From an uncultured Bacillota bacterium (GTDB taxonomy: Bacteria; Bacillota; Clostridia; Christensenellales; UBA1242), in the NCBI GenBank assembly GCA_946495675.1, contig CAMMDQ010000001.1, positions 82,225 to 146,224 of the forward strand: a stretch of DNA of 64,000 nucleotides. The letters run 5' to 3'. The position numbers and the translations under genes are program-made. The stretch's first letter is position 1. Every line of letters starts with the position of its first letter. Under the pieces are notes generated by a model, which made no database searches, was not told the origin of the DNA, and saw nothing but the letters and a program-made list of their open reading frames with translations. Of this stretch, positions 15,534-25,001 are shown one piece after another.

Positions 15534-16604
15534 ATGGATGAAAAACAACTTTTAATATATTTTTTATCGCAGTTTGATTTGGCTGCAAACAAGGTGGAAG
15601 AAATTTTGTCGGCTCTTGATGAAAATTTTTCTTTCTCCAAACTTTGTTCCATCAAACTTGAAAAGATTGTAAGCAATGCTACAGCGGAAAAAATTTTAAG
15701 TCTTGCTTCAGAAAAGTATGCCAAAATTTATCTTGAAAATCTTGAAGAACTTGGCATTGGGCTTTTGTGCAAACTAGACGAAGCTTTTCCTGGAAAATTG
15801 TTGCCTTTAGAAGACTGTCCATTCTTTTTATTCTATAAAGGGGACTTGTCACTTTTGAAAATGCCAAGCATTGCAATCGTTGGTTCAAGAATGCCATCAG
15901 CCTATGGCAGAATGGTCAGCGAAAGATTTGCAAGAGAACTTGCTCAAAACAATGTTGCAATCATCAGTGGTCTTGCTTATGGTGTTGACTCAATTGCACA
16001 TCGAGCAGCCTTAGAATGCGGCGGAAAAACAATAGCAGTGCTTGGCTCTGGACTGAACAACATCTATCCTGCGCAGCACTCTGACCTTGCCAGAGAGATT
16101 GCGCAGAAGGGCTTGCTGTTAAGCGAATATTGTCCATCATCCTCAGCCACAAAATATTCTTTTCCGGCTAGGAATAGGATAATTGCTGGTTTAAGTGATG
16201 GGGTGCTTATCACAGAGGCAAGCTTGAAAAGCGGAACTCTATATACAAGAGATTTTGCACTTGATTATGGTAAAGATGTTTATGCTGTGCCGGGCAATAT
16301 TGACAACCCAAAAAGCGCACTTCCCAATGAAATTATTTGTTCAGGACAAGGGATGGGTGTGAGCAGCAGCAAAGCTATTTTGGAAAATTTGCATATTGAA
16401 AGTTGCGAAACACAAAAGAAAAATCTTCAGCTTTCCTTTGAAGAAGACATTGTGATAAAACTGCTTGAAACAGGGGCAAAGGAACTTGAAGAAATTGAAA
16501 AAAAATCAAATCTACCTATTAATATTTTGAGCAGTTGTTTGACAATGCTTGAAATTCGTGGAATAATATCAAGGATGCCGGGCGGATTTTTCTGCCTTAA
16601 ATGA
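15534..16604 (+). CDS. dprA: DNA-processing protein DprA (Smf)
   Basis: 356 aa from ATG 15534; the upstream ATG at 15504 lies before the promoter's -10 box. DprA loads RecA on incoming single-stranded DNA during transformation. The Rossmann-like core is clear: IAIVGSRMPSAYG, VAIISGLAYGVDSIAHRAAL, GGKTIAVLGSGLNNIYP, FPARNRIIAGLSDGVLITEA and DVYAVPGNI. A C-terminal winged-helix (about residues 290-356) ends the protein. It heads the classical Firmicutes order dprA-topA-trmFO-hslV-hslU. With comEC and yifB in the window it completes part of a DNA-uptake set. Confidence 0.96.
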   Translation: MDEKQLLIYFLSQFDLAANKVEEILSALDENFSFSKLCSIKLEKIVSNATAEKILSLASEKYAKIYLENLEELGIGLLCKLDEAFPGKLLPLEDCPFFLFYKGDLSLLKMPSIAIVGSRMPSAYGRMVSERFARELAQNNVAIISGLAYGVDSIAHRAALECGGKTIAVLGSGLNNIYPAQHSDLAREIAQKGLLLSEYCPSSSATKYSFPARNRIIAGLSDGVLITEASLKSGTLYTRDFALDYGKDVYAVPGNIDNPKSALPNEIICSGQGMGVSSSKAILENLHIESCETQKKNLQLSFEEDIVIKLLETGAKELEEIEKKSNLPINILSSCLTMLEIRGIISRMPGGFFCLK

Positions 16605-16615
16605 CGGAGGAACAG

Positions 16616-18685
16616 GTGAAACTTGTCATTATCGAATCTCCTTTTAAAAGGGAATCACTAAAAAAATATCTTGGCAGCGGCTATGAAGTTTTTGCGACAA
16701 AAGGTCATATCAGAGACCTTCCAGCAAAGTCTTTTGCCATTGATATAAAGAATAATTTTGAACCAAAATATGAAATCGTGCCAGAAAAAAAAGCTCTGAT
16801 TGCAGATTTGAAAAAGAAGGCTCAGTCTGCTGAAGAGGTTTTGATTGCAACCGACCCCGATCGTGAAGGAGAGGCAATTTCTTGGCATGTTGCAAACATA
16901 CTTGGTTATGAGCCAGACAAAAAATGTAGAATTCAGTTTAACGAAATTTCAAAAAAAGCTGTGACAAATGCCTTAACATGTCCAAGACAAATTGACTTAA
17001 ACCTTGTCGATGCACAGCAGGCAAGGCGAGTTCTTGATCGAATTGTTGGTTACAAACTCTCGCCAGTGCTCTGCAAAAAAATTGCTCCAAAGTTGAGCGC
17101 GGGCAGAGTGCAATCGGTGGCGTTAAAATTGGTTGTCGACAGAGAGCGAGAAATAAGAGCATTTGTGCCAGAAGAATACTGGAGCGTCAATGCAATTCTT
17201 AAAAAGAATAGCAGTGATATAAAAACTTCTCTTGCCACATTCCAAGGCAAAAAGTTTGTGCCAAAAAACAAAGAAGAAGTTGACAAATTGCTGGAAGAGA
17301 TTAAAGGCAAAGATTTTGAAGTCAAAAATGTCAAAAAGACTAAGACAAAATCTCATGCCCCGGCACCTTTTACCACCTCAACTATGCAACAAGATGCTTT
17401 AAACAAACTTGGCATGAGTCTTGCAAGAACAACATCTTCAGCACAGCAACTTTATGAAGGGGTGGAAGTTAAGGGGGAAGGAAAGATTGCTCTTATCACT
17501 TACATAAGAACAGACTCTGTTCGCGTGTCAACTGATGCTCAAAATGCATGTTTAAAATATATTGAAAATAAATTTGGGAAGGAATTTTTACCCGCAAAAC
17601 CAAACATCTATCACACCAAAGAAAATGCCCAAGATGCACACGAAGCCATCAGACCAATCACCATGGATATAACTCCTGAAATGGTAAAAGAAACCTTATC
17701 AAATGATAATTACAGACTTTACAAGCTCATTTATGAACGATTTTTGGCAAGTCAAATGGCAGAAGCTGAATATTCAAGTGTAAGCATAAATTTTGATTGC
17801 TTTGGTTATGGTTTTAAAGTCAGCGGAAGGACGATGGAGTTTCCTGGTTATACCAGTGTTTACAAGGAATACGTGGAAGACGACAAGAAGGAAGGCTTTG
17901 AAGGAAAACTTCCAAAACTTGAAGAAGGTGAAATTTTGCCTTGCAAAGAAATTAAGACTGAACAGAAATTTACAAAACCACCAGTAAGGTTTACCGAAGC
18001 CACTCTTGTCAAAGCAATGGAAGAGAAGGGGATTGGTCGACCTGCAACTTACGCTGCAACCATTACAGTTTTGACCAGTAGAAAATACACTCAAAAGGAA
18101 GGCAGATATCTTGTTCCAACACAGCTTGGAGAGAAGGTCACCTCCTATCTTGAAAAATTTTTCAGTGGTGTGATTAATGTCAAATTCACCGCATATATGG
18201 AACAGCGGCTTGATGATATTGCCTCAAAAGGCGAAGATTGGCATAGCGTTGTTGCAAGCTTTTATAATGGTTTTAGCAGTCTTCTATCCAAAGCTGATGC
18301 CTCTGCATTAACAATGAAAGAGCCGCCACAAGAAACAGACATTACTTGTGAAAAATGCGGGCATAAAATGCTTATTCGCGAGGGCAAGTTTGGCAAATTT
18401 TTGGCTTGTTCAAATTTTCCTAAATGCAAAAACACGAAACCGATTGAAAAAGAAAACAAAATCGTTGGAAAATGCCCTGAGTGCGGCAGCGATATGGTTG
18501 AGCGTAAAAGCAAAAAGGGTAAAATCTTTTATGCTTGCACTGCTTATCCCGATTGCAAGTTTATGAGCTGGGATATCACAACAGGAGATAAATGTCCTAA
18601 GTGCAACAGTCCAATGATAAAAAAAGGTAAGACAACAAGGTGCAGCAATCACCAATGCGACTATAAGGTGGCTGATGAAGAATAG
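16616..18685 (+). CDS. topA: DNA topoisomerase I
   Basis: 689 aa. TopA relaxes negative supercoils through a 5'-phosphotyrosine. I prefer GTG 16616, five bases behind GGAGG (16606-16610), giving the usual KLVIIESP start; ATG 16601 would contain that site. The TOPRIM domain shows KGHIRDLP and ATDPDREGEAISWH. The catalytic Tyr lies in TYIRTDSVR. GIGRPATYA follows. Three C-terminal zinc ribbons (CEKC, CPEC, CPKC) match Firmicutes TopA. The usual ESPAKAKT motif reads ESPFKRES, an uncommon variant. The gene overlaps dprA at the alternative start and trmFO at its end. Confidence 0.96.
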   Translation: MKLVIIESPFKRESLKKYLGSGYEVFATKGHIRDLPAKSFAIDIKNNFEPKYEIVPEKKALIADLKKKAQSAEEVLIATDPDREGEAISWHVANILGYEPDKKCRIQFNEISKKAVTNALTCPRQIDLNLVDAQQARRVLDRIVGYKLSPVLCKKIAPKLSAGRVQSVALKLVVDREREIRAFVPEEYWSVNAILKKNSSDIKTSLATFQGKKFVPKNKEEVDKLLEEIKGKDFEVKNVKKTKTKSHAPAPFTTSTMQQDALNKLGMSLARTTSSAQQLYEGVEVKGEGKIALITYIRTDSVRVSTDAQNACLKYIENKFGKEFLPAKPNIYHTKENAQDAHEAIRPITMDITPEMVKETLSNDNYRLYKLIYERFLASQMAEAEYSSVSINFDCFGYGFKVSGRTMEFPGYTSVYKEYVEDDKKEGFEGKLPKLEEGEILPCKEIKTEQKFTKPPVRFTEATLVKAMEEKGIGRPATYAATITVLTSRKYTQKEGRYLVPTQLGEKVTSYLEKFFSGVINVKFTAYMEQRLDDIASKGEDWHSVVASFYNGFSSLLSKADASALTMKEPPQETDITCEKCGHKMLIREGKFGKFLACSNFPKCKNTKPIEKENKIVGKCPECGSDMVERKSKKGKIFYACTAYPDCKFMSWDITTGDKCPKCNSPMIKKGKTTRCSNHQCDYKVADEE

Positions 18686-19919
18686 GCTTTTTGTCAATGT
18701 GATAGGTTGTGGTTATGCAGGCTGTGAGTGTGCATTGTCTTTGGCGGAAAAGGGTTTAAAGGTTCATGTTTTTGACGATAGAGATATTGTCAAGAGGCAA
18801 GACGATGAAGGATTGGAATTTGCAACCAAGAAGCAGTTTGCAGACAAACTCTTGAAAAAAGAGCTTGAGTTTTTGGGCAGCAAACTTATAAAAATTGAGA
18901 AAGAACTTGAAAGTCAAGGGCTTTGTGATAGCCAAATTTTGCTCGAAAAGGCTCGGGAAAAAGTGAAAAATAACCCGAATATCAGATTTTTTGACATGAC
19001 GGTGAAAGAACTTAATTTTGATGAAATAAATGTTGTGGCAACGGGACCTCAGACAAACAAAGAATTATTTGACCACCTTGTTCAAACTTTTGGAGCCCGA
19101 AAGTGCTTTGATTGTTTTCCTGTGTTTGCGATGGTTGAAAATTTGGACGAAAAATTGTTTTGTCATAAGGGAGAAAATCTATATCTGCCCCTGTCTTATA
19201 ATGAATATATTGATTTTGTCAATACAATAATTTTAAAACTTAATTTTGAAATTTTGGCGAAGGGAAATATGCCAGCCAAAGCCACTATAGAATATATGGC
19301 AATGAAAGATAAAGACATGCTCCGAAATGAGTATATGGCACCAATTTATCTTGAAAATTGTCCGCAAAGACCTTATGCTATTTTAAAACTTGAAAAAACA
19401 GGGCAAGTTTATCAAATCAGTGGTTTTTCATCGCAGCTTTCAACCGAAGCACAAAAAGCCATTCTTCTTTCTCTTAAAGGTTTTAAGGATTGCATGTTGG
19501 TTCGTGCTGGGCAAACAAAACAAAATTGTTACATTAACGCTCCATATATGATAAATGAATTTTGCCAAAGCGAGAAGATAAGCAATTTGTTTTTTGCAGG
19601 GAATATTGCCGGCGTGTTTGGACAAACAGAGAGCATTGCAAATGGACTTTATGTTGCAAATAACGTTTTTAGCTATTATAATGAAAAAAGATTTGTTAAA
19701 TTGCCTGACAAAACATGTCTTGGGTTTATGATGCAAAAAATTATAAAAACTAACAATTTTAATTACTCAAAATTTGAACCAATTTTTGCAGATTATGATA
19801 TAATAGAAAGTGAACAAAAATTTGCAAGTCAATTTGAAAAAGAAAAATTTTTAATTTTCAGGTCTAAATTTTTACTTGAAAAATACAAGGAGGAACTAAA
19901 AAATGGAAAGTATGTTTAG
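18675..19919 (+). CDS. TrmFO-like FAD protein lacking the two catalytic cysteines
   Basis: 414 aa with AAGGTGG upstream. TrmFO makes m5U54 in tRNA with methylenetetrahydrofolate and FAD. Here the FAD-binding [59 protein letters not shown] and [21 protein letters not shown] all align with the family, and the place between topA and hslV is the canonical trmFO site. Against B. subtilis TrmFO (recalled), the VCSNS segment holding Cys53 is replaced by EFATK, and the EGCMPIE segment holding Cys226 reads KGNMPAK. It may therefore have another target or activity, like mycoplasma RlmFO-type homologues. Confidence 0.8.
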   Translation: MKNRLFVNVIGCGYAGCECALSLAEKGLKVHVFDDRDIVKRQDDEGLEFATKKQFADKLLKKELEFLGSKLIKIEKELESQGLCDSQILLEKAREKVKNNPNIRFFDMTVKELNFDEINVVATGPQTNKELFDHLVQTFGARKCFDCFPVFAMVENLDEKLFCHKGENLYLPLSYNEYIDFVNTIILKLNFEILAKGNMPAKATIEYMAMKDKDMLRNEYMAPIYLENCPQRPYAILKLEKTGQVYQISGFSSQLSTEAQKAILLSLKGFKDCMLVRAGQTKQNCYINAPYMINEFCQSEKISNLFFAGNIAGVFGQTESIANGLYVANNVFSYYNEKRFVKLPDKTCLGFMMQKIIKTNNFNYSKFEPIFADYDIIESEQKFASQFEKEKFLIFRSKFLLEKYKEELKNGKYV

Positions 19920-20442
19920 AGGCACAACTATTTGCGGTGTCAAGCGAAATGGAAAGATTGCCATTGCTGGAGATGGACAAGTCACATTATCAAACAGTGT
20001 GATTTTCAAATCAAATGCTCACAAGGTGAGAAGAATTTACAATGGACAAGTTGTGATTGGATTTGCAGGAAGTGTGGCTGATGCCTTTTCTCTTTGCGAA
20101 AGATTTGAAAACATGTTAAGTAAATTTTCTGGTAATCTTATGAGGAGTGCAGTTGAACTTGCAGGCACATGGAGAGAAGACAAAGCTTCAAGGCAACTGG
20201 ATGCTATGATGATTGTAGCCAACAAAGAAACTCTTTTGATCGTCAGTGGAACGGGCGAAGTGATTGAACCTGATGATGACGTTTGTGCTATTGGTTCGGG
20301 TGGAAACTATGCACTCGCAAGTGCAAAGGCTCTGATGCAAAACACAGATCTTTCTGCAAAAGAGATCGCTCAAAAATCACTTGAAATTGCTGGACAAATT
20401 TGCGTCTTTACAAACGAACATATCACTGTTGAGGAGGTTTAA
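19903..20442 (+). CDS. hslV: HslV (ClpQ) protease subunit
   Basis: 179 aa; start ATG 19903 behind AAGGAGG, overlapping trmFO by 17 bases. HslV is the proteasome-like dodecameric peptidase of the HslUV complex. Cleavage before the first Thr of TTICGVKR would expose the N-terminal catalytic Thr. [24 protein letters not shown] and [20 protein letters not shown] are family hallmarks. It is followed directly by its ATPase partner hslU. Confidence 0.97.
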   Translation: MESMFRGTTICGVKRNGKIAIAGDGQVTLSNSVIFKSNAHKVRRIYNGQVVIGFAGSVADAFSLCERFENMLSKFSGNLMRSAVELAGTWREDKASRQLDAMMIVANKETLLIVSGTGEVIEPDDDVCAIGSGGNYALASAKALMQNTDLSAKEIAQKSLEIAGQICVFTNEHITVEEV

Positions 20443-20443
20443 T

Positions 20444-21739
20444 ATGAATTTGACACCAAGAGAAGTTGTTGAAGAACTTGATAAATATATTATTGGACAG
20501 GCCAAAGCAAAACGAGCAGTGGCAATTGCACTACGCAACAGATATCGTCGCAGCAAACTTCCAAAAGAAATGAGAGAGGAAATCACTCCAAAAAATATTA
20601 TTATGCGTGGACCAACTGGAGTTGGAAAAACTGAAATTGCAAGGCGTCTTGCGAAACTTGTCAATGCACCATTTATCAAAATTGAAGCCACAAAGTACAC
20701 CGAAGTGGGTTATGTTGGCAGAGATGTTGAAAGTATGGTCCGAGATCTTGTTGAAGTCGCAGTCAGACTTGTGAAAGATGAACAAGCACATGAAATGCAA
20801 GCCAAGGTTAGTCCAGTTGTGCAAGCAAGGCTGGTGGATGCCATTTGTGATTCAAGAAGAGCTCAAAATCAAAGTGTTGACAAGACTATTGTTCAAAATG
20901 ATTTAAAAGAAGGCAAGCTTGAAGAAGAACAAATTGAAATTGTTGTCAAAGAAGAAGCAAAACCTATGATTGCAGTTGGCGGACCGGAAATAACTCTTGG
21001 ATCAATGTTTGACGGACTTTTGCCACAAAAACGAAAGAAAAAACACATGTCTGTTGCAAGAGCTAGAGAAATTTTGACGGCGGAAGAAACTGATAAAATT
21101 ATTGATAAGGACAATGTTTATGCTGAGGCTATCAGGCGAACAGAGGAAGAAGGTATCATATTTATAGATGAAATTGACAAAATTATTGGCAAGGCTGGTG
21201 GAAGCAACAATCAAGATGTTTCAAGAGAAGGAGTTCAAAGAGACATTCTGCCAATTGTTGAAGGCTGCACAGTTGCAACAAAATATGGCAACGTGAAAAC
21301 TGACTTTATTTTGTTTATCGCTTCAGGGGCTTTCCATATTGCAAAAATCGAAGATATGATTCCTGAACTTCAAGGTCGATTTCCAATCAGAGTCGATCTT
21401 GATAACTTGACAAAAGAAGATTTCAAGCGCATTCTGTCTGAGCCAAAAAATTCTGTTACAAAGCAATATTCAAGCATATTGAAAGTTGACAACATTGATC
21501 TTGACTTTTCAGATGACGCACTTGACGAAATGGCTGAAATGGCTTATGCTGAAAACGAAACAAGTGAAAACATTGGCGCAAGAAGACTGCACACAATCAT
21601 GGAAAGTTTGCTCGAAGACATTTCTTTCAATGCAACAGGTCAGCACCCAATGCTTAAGGTGAAGATTGACCGCAAATATGTTCAAAATGCTTTTAAAGAA
21701 ACGAAAAAGAAGTTTGACCTGAAAAAATATATACTATAA
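20444..21739 (+). CDS. hslU: HslU (ClpY) AAA+ unfoldase
   Basis: 431 aa from ATG 20444 with GAGGAGG upstream; the longer frame from 20381 overlaps hslV. HslU unfolds substrates and feeds them into HslV. Motifs: LDKYIIGQAKAKRAVAIALRN, Walker A GPTGVGKTE, EVGYVGRDVESMVRDL, the inserted I domain (about residues 100-230), Walker B IIFIDEIDKI, sensor ELQGRFPIRV, and the C-terminal LKKYIL tail that docks into HslV. It is somewhat short for the family, mainly in the I domain. Confidence 0.97.
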   Translation: MNLTPREVVEELDKYIIGQAKAKRAVAIALRNRYRRSKLPKEMREEITPKNIIMRGPTGVGKTEIARRLAKLVNAPFIKIEATKYTEVGYVGRDVESMVRDLVEVAVRLVKDEQAHEMQAKVSPVVQARLVDAICDSRRAQNQSVDKTIVQNDLKEGKLEEEQIEIVVKEEAKPMIAVGGPEITLGSMFDGLLPQKRKKKHMSVARAREILTAEETDKIIDKDNVYAEAIRRTEEEGIIFIDEIDKIIGKAGGSNNQDVSREGVQRDILPIVEGCTVATKYGNVKTDFILFIASGAFHIAKIEDMIPELQGRFPIRVDLDNLTKEDFKRILSEPKNSVTKQYSSILKVDNIDLDFSDDALDEMAEMAYAENETSENIGARRLHTIMESLLEDISFNATGQHPMLKVKIDRKYVQNAFKETKKKFDLKKYIL

Positions 21740-21747
21740 GGTGGAAA

Positions 21748-22431
21748 ATGGATAACAGTCGGACAGAGCTTTTGATTGGCAGAGAAAATTGCCAGCTTAT
21801 TGCAAGAAAAACTGTTGCAATCATTGGCACAGGTGGGGTTGGAGGTATGGTTGCAATTTCACTTTGCCGATGCGGAGTGCAAAATTTCGCGCTGGTGGAT
21901 TTTGACAAGGTCAGCCCATCAAACTGCAACAGACAGGTGGTTGCTTGGCAAGATACCATCGGGAAAAACAAAGTTGATGTTTTGAAAAACATGATTTTGG
22001 CAATCAATCCTTTTGCAAAAGTTGAGGCAATTTGCAAACGAGTGGAAAAGGAAAGTTTGCAAGAGATCTTTGAAAAACAATCTTTTGACATTGTAGTTGA
22101 TGCAATAGATAGCGTTGCTGACAAAGTTGAACTTATTTGTTACTGCAAAAACAACAATATAAATATCATTTCGGCAATGGGGGCTGGAAACAGGATTGGA
22201 GTGCCGCAATTTCAAGTGAGTGACATATATAAAACACACGATGATGCTCTTGCAAAAGTTATGCGAAAAAAGCTTAAAGAAAGAGGTGTGAGCACTCTTC
22301 AGGTGGTTTATAGCAGTGAAAAGCCAATAAAAACAAATGGACCTGTTGGCAGCATGGCTTATCAAGTGCAAAGTTGCGCTCTTGTGATATGCAGTGAAAT
22401 CATAAACAAAATTTTAAGGAGGGAAATATGA
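21748..22431 (+). CDS. tcdA: tRNA threonylcarbamoyladenosine dehydratase-type E1-like enzyme (TcdA/ThiF family)
   Basis: 227 aa. E1-like adenylating fold with VAIIGTGGVGGMVAISLCRCG, then LVDFDKVSPSNCNRQ and DIVVDAIDS. TcdA cyclises t6A37 in tRNA to ct6A with ATP. SNCNRQ, the AMGAGN segment and the short C-terminal half match TcdA better than ThiF or MoeB, as no CxxC zinc pairs are visible. AAGGTGG lies just upstream. It overlaps trxA by four bases. The mtaB product in this window acts on the same tRNA base, so ANN-decoding tRNA modification is well represented here. Confidence 0.86.
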   Translation: MDNSRTELLIGRENCQLIARKTVAIIGTGGVGGMVAISLCRCGVQNFALVDFDKVSPSNCNRQVVAWQDTIGKNKVDVLKNMILAINPFAKVEAICKRVEKESLQEIFEKQSFDIVVDAIDSVADKVELICYCKNNNINIISAMGAGNRIGVPQFQVSDIYKTHDDALAKVMRKKLKERGVSTLQVVYSSEKPIKTNGPVGSMAYQVQSCALVICSEIINKILRREI

Positions 22432-22727
22432 AAATTATAAATGAAAAAGAATTTGCAAATGAAATTAAAGAAGGTGTGGTTTTGGTTGATTTCTTTGCCA
22501 CATGGTGCGGACCTTGCAGAATGATGGCAAGCATTCTTGAAGAAGTTGATAAAGAGCTTGGCGGTAAAGGCAAAATTGTCAAGGTTGATGTTGACCAAAA
22601 CGAAAATTTGGCAAAACAATTTGCCGTTATGTCAATTCCAACCCTTGTGCTTTTTAGAGATGGAAAAATGGTCAGCCGTCATGTTGGAGTTATGCAAAAA
22701 AATGACTGCTTAAAACTTTTTAAATAA
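22428..22727 (+). CDS. trxA: Thioredoxin
   Basis: 99 aa with AAGGAGG upstream. The active site is WCGPC in VDFFATWCGPCRMM at about residues 25-35, with the conserved cis-Pro in SIPTLVLFRDG. It is a standard cytoplasmic disulfide reductase. It is the last gene of the dprA operon, overlapping tcdA by ATGA-type coupling, and is followed by a strong terminator. Confidence 0.95.
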   Translation: MKIINEKEFANEIKEGVVLVDFFATWCGPCRMMASILEEVDKELGGKGKIVKVDVDQNENLAKQFAVMSIPTLVLFRDGKMVSRHVGVMQKNDCLKLFK

Positions 22728-22748
22728 TCTGCATTTTGCAGATTTTTT
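22726..22748 (+). terminator. Intrinsic terminator of the dprA-trxA operon
   Basis: AATCTGCA, loop TTT, TGCAGATT and T6; the stem begins within the trxA stop codon. Confidence 0.92.
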
Positions 22749-22819
22749 GTTTTTTGAGGTGTTTTGACAGCAAAAAAGCAAAAATATCTTTCAATTTTGG
22801 GCTTTTATCAAAATTGCTA

Positions 22820-22848
22820 TTGACTTTAAAAGCTCAAGGTGCTAGAAT
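22820..22848 (+). promoter_or_regulatory. Promoter of iscS-iscU
   Basis: TTGACT at 22820-22825, 17-base spacer, TAGAAT at 22843-22848 preceded by TGC. No IscR-like operator is obvious. Confidence 0.8.
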
Positions 22849-22873
22849 ATTTTTGTTAAAAAGAGGTGCAATT

Positions 22874-24049
22874 ATGAGTAGAAAAATTTATCTAGACAAC
22901 GCTTCAACGACCTTTGTTTCTGGCGAAGTTTTGTCTGAAATGTTGCCATGCTTTAATGCGCTTTACGGCAACAGCAATTCTCTTCACAGTTATGGACGAG
23001 ATGCACAAGCAATTGTTGATAGAGCAAGAGATCGTATCGCTCATGCAATCAATGCAAAAAAGTCTAATGAAATTTATTTCACTTCTGGTGGAACTGAAGC
23101 TGATAACTGGGCGATAAAAGGCATTGCACACGCCTATGCTTCAAAAGGCAAACATATCATCACTTCATCAATTGAGCATCATGCAGTGCTTGACAGCTGC
23201 AAGGCACTTGAAAAAGAGGGGTTTGAAGTAACTTATTTGCCAGTTGATAAATATGGGCTTGTGAGTGTTGCTGATGTTATTCACGCAATCAGAAAAGATA
23301 CAATTTTGGTTTCAATCATGGCTGTCAACAATGAAGTGGGCACCATTCAAAATATCAAGGCGATTGCAAAAACAGCCCATGACTATGGTGTGATTTTCCA
23401 TACAGATGCTGTTCAAGCTGTTGGGGCATTTAAGATTGACGTTCAAGACATGGAAATTGATGCTTTGAGTATGTCGGCGCACAAAATCTACGGGCCAAAA
23501 GGTATTGGTGCTTTGTATGTTAAAGATGGAATTCTGATCGAAAATCTTTTGGATGGCGGCACCCAAGAGCGTGGTAAGCGTGGCGGAACTGTCAATGTTC
23601 CTTCAGTTGCAGGGCTTGGAAAAGCAGTGGAAATTGCTTGCCGTGACATTTCGATCAATCAGCAAAAATTGAAGGCAATTCGTGATTATTTTATCAAAAG
23701 CGTTAATGAAAAAATTGAGTATGTGCATATAAATGGTCACCCTCAACAAAAAATTAATGGCACAGTAAATATGACTTTTGAGATGGCTGAAGGCGAGTCG
23801 CTTTTAATGCTTCTTGATCTTGACGGTATTGCTGTTTCAACTGCATCTGCTTGTATGAGCAATGCTGTTACTCCTTCGCATGTGCTTAAAGCAATGGGCC
23901 TTAGCGATGAACTTGCTCAAAGCTCAATCCGATTTTCTTTTGGAAAAAATATTTCAAAAAATGATATTGACTATGTGGTTGAAATGCTCGCTAAAAATGT
24001 GGCAAGGCTTAGATCAATTTCAGCACTGACTAAAGCAGGGAGGAAATAA
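22874..24049 (+). CDS. iscS: Cysteine desulfurase (IscS/NifS family)
   Basis: 391 aa from ATG 22874 with AAGAGG upstream; the longer frame from 22736 crosses the promoter. PLP enzyme that takes sulfur from cysteine for Fe-S clusters and thiolated tRNA. Motifs: YLDNASTT at the N-terminus, SGGTEADNWAIKG, SIEHHAVLDSC, FHTDAVQAVG, the PLP lysine in SMSAHKIYGPKG, and the catalytic cysteine in STASACMSNAV. The iscU scaffold gene follows two bases later, so this is the IscS of a two-gene ISC system. Confidence 0.95.
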   Translation: MSRKIYLDNASTTFVSGEVLSEMLPCFNALYGNSNSLHSYGRDAQAIVDRARDRIAHAINAKKSNEIYFTSGGTEADNWAIKGIAHAYASKGKHIITSSIEHHAVLDSCKALEKEGFEVTYLPVDKYGLVSVADVIHAIRKDTILVSIMAVNNEVGTIQNIKAIAKTAHDYGVIFHTDAVQAVGAFKIDVQDMEIDALSMSAHKIYGPKGIGALYVKDGILIENLLDGGTQERGKRGGTVNVPSVAGLGKAVEIACRDISINQQKLKAIRDYFIKSVNEKIEYVHINGHPQQKINGTVNMTFEMAEGESLLMLLDLDGIAVSTASACMSNAVTPSHVLKAMGLSDELAQSSIRFSFGKNISKNDIDYVVEMLAKNVARLRSISALTKAGRK

Positions 24050-24051
24050 TT

Positions 24052-24432
24052 ATGTATAATCAAACGGTGATGACAAAATTTTTAAGACCTGAAAATGCAG
24101 GTGCATTGCGTGGAGCAAATGCTGTGGGCAAGGCAGGCAACTCAAGTTGTGGAGATGTGATTAAACTCTACCTTCTTGTTGATGAAGAAGGAGTGGTTGA
24201 AGAGGCAAAATTTAAAACTTTCGGTTGTCCTGCTGCGATTGCCTGCTCCGATGTTGCCTGCGATCTCGTGCGTGGGCTCAAAATTGATGAAGCACTTGAT
24301 GTTTCAAGCAGAGAAATTTTTGATGAACTTGGTGGGCTGGAAGATAGTCGAGTTTACTGCTCTGTGCTGGCAGAAGATGCGATTAAACTTGCAGTTGAAA
24401 ATTACTATAAGAAAAAAGGTAAAGAAGATTAA
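24052..24432 (+). CDS. iscU: Fe-S cluster assembly scaffold IscU/NifU
   Basis: 126 aa. The three cluster-ligand cysteines are present in their usual contexts: NSSCGDVIKL, FKTFGCPAAIACSD and RVYCSVLAEDAIKLA. It assembles Fe-S clusters from sulfur supplied by IscS just upstream. In Firmicutes this NifS-NifU pair often serves as the general assembly system. GGAGG lies 10-15 bases upstream of ATG. Confidence 0.95.
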   Translation: MYNQTVMTKFLRPENAGALRGANAVGKAGNSSCGDVIKLYLLVDEEGVVEEAKFKTFGCPAAIACSDVACDLVRGLKIDEALDVSSREIFDELGGLEDSRVYCSVLAEDAIKLAVENYYKKKGKED

Positions 24433-24504
24433 GGCAAAACTGAGCAAAATCCACTTTTAATAAACAGAAAAGTGAATTCTTTAGATTTTTTTGGGGAGGG
24501 GAGC

Positions 24505-24933
24505 ATGGACTTGACGGATGAAGAATGGGTTGAAATTCTTGATGAAAGTGTAAAATATGTACCTGAAAATAAAATGAAAAGTTGGCTAAAAAAAATTATT
24601 CAATCTAAATCATTTTACAATCATGGTGAGGACATAAAAGCTGCTCTTGAGATCATGAAGGCGATCAAAAATAGAGAACCAAAAATGGAAATAATTTCAA
24701 TTATTGAATATCAGGTTAGATTAAATGTTGGCAATCAGGGAGAATCGTCCACTCAAGATAAAAAGAGACTTGTTTTTTTAAAGCATTTATTTAAAGATCT
24801 TATTGCAGAGCATATTTCGTGTAAAAAGGTGGCTCTTAGGTATCTGATTGAGTATATTCAAATTATATTTCCAGATGAAGCCAAGGGAAGCTATTCTGAA
24901 CGAGAGATTTATCAAACTTTAAGCGAGCTATAA
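24505..24933 (+). CDS. Hypothetical all-helical protein downstream of iscU
   Basis: 142 aa. The start is ATG 24505 with GGGGAGGGG at 24493-24501; the GTG at 24472 is rejected. No membrane segment or signal peptide; predicted to be helical throughout, starting MDLTDEEWVEILDES. I do not recognise a family. It lies 72 bases behind iscU, with a weak hairpin between (CACTTTT/AAAAGTG), and ends in a clear terminator, so it probably shares the isc transcript. Confidence 0.65.
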   Translation: MDLTDEEWVEILDESVKYVPENKMKSWLKKIIQSKSFYNHGEDIKAALEIMKAIKNREPKMEIISIIEYQVRLNVGNQGESSTQDKKRLVFLKHLFKDLIAEHISCKKVALRYLIEYIQIIFPDEAKGSYSEREIYQTLSEL

Positions 24934-24944
24934 GCTCGTTTTTT
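24922..24944 (+). terminator. Intrinsic terminator
   Basis: GCGAGCT, short loop, AGCTCGT and T6, starting inside the last codons of the preceding gene. Confidence 0.85.
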
Positions 24945-25001
24945 GTTTGCATGCATTTTTTTGTCGAAATTGCAAATAATAATGCAGAAAGGAGGAAATG
25001 C

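Noticed and set aside
24433..24504. Hairpin CACTTTT/AAAAGTG between iscU and the next gene as a terminator
   Set aside because: Seven A-T-rich pairs with a nine-base loop and no clean T-run; kept only as a weak signal.
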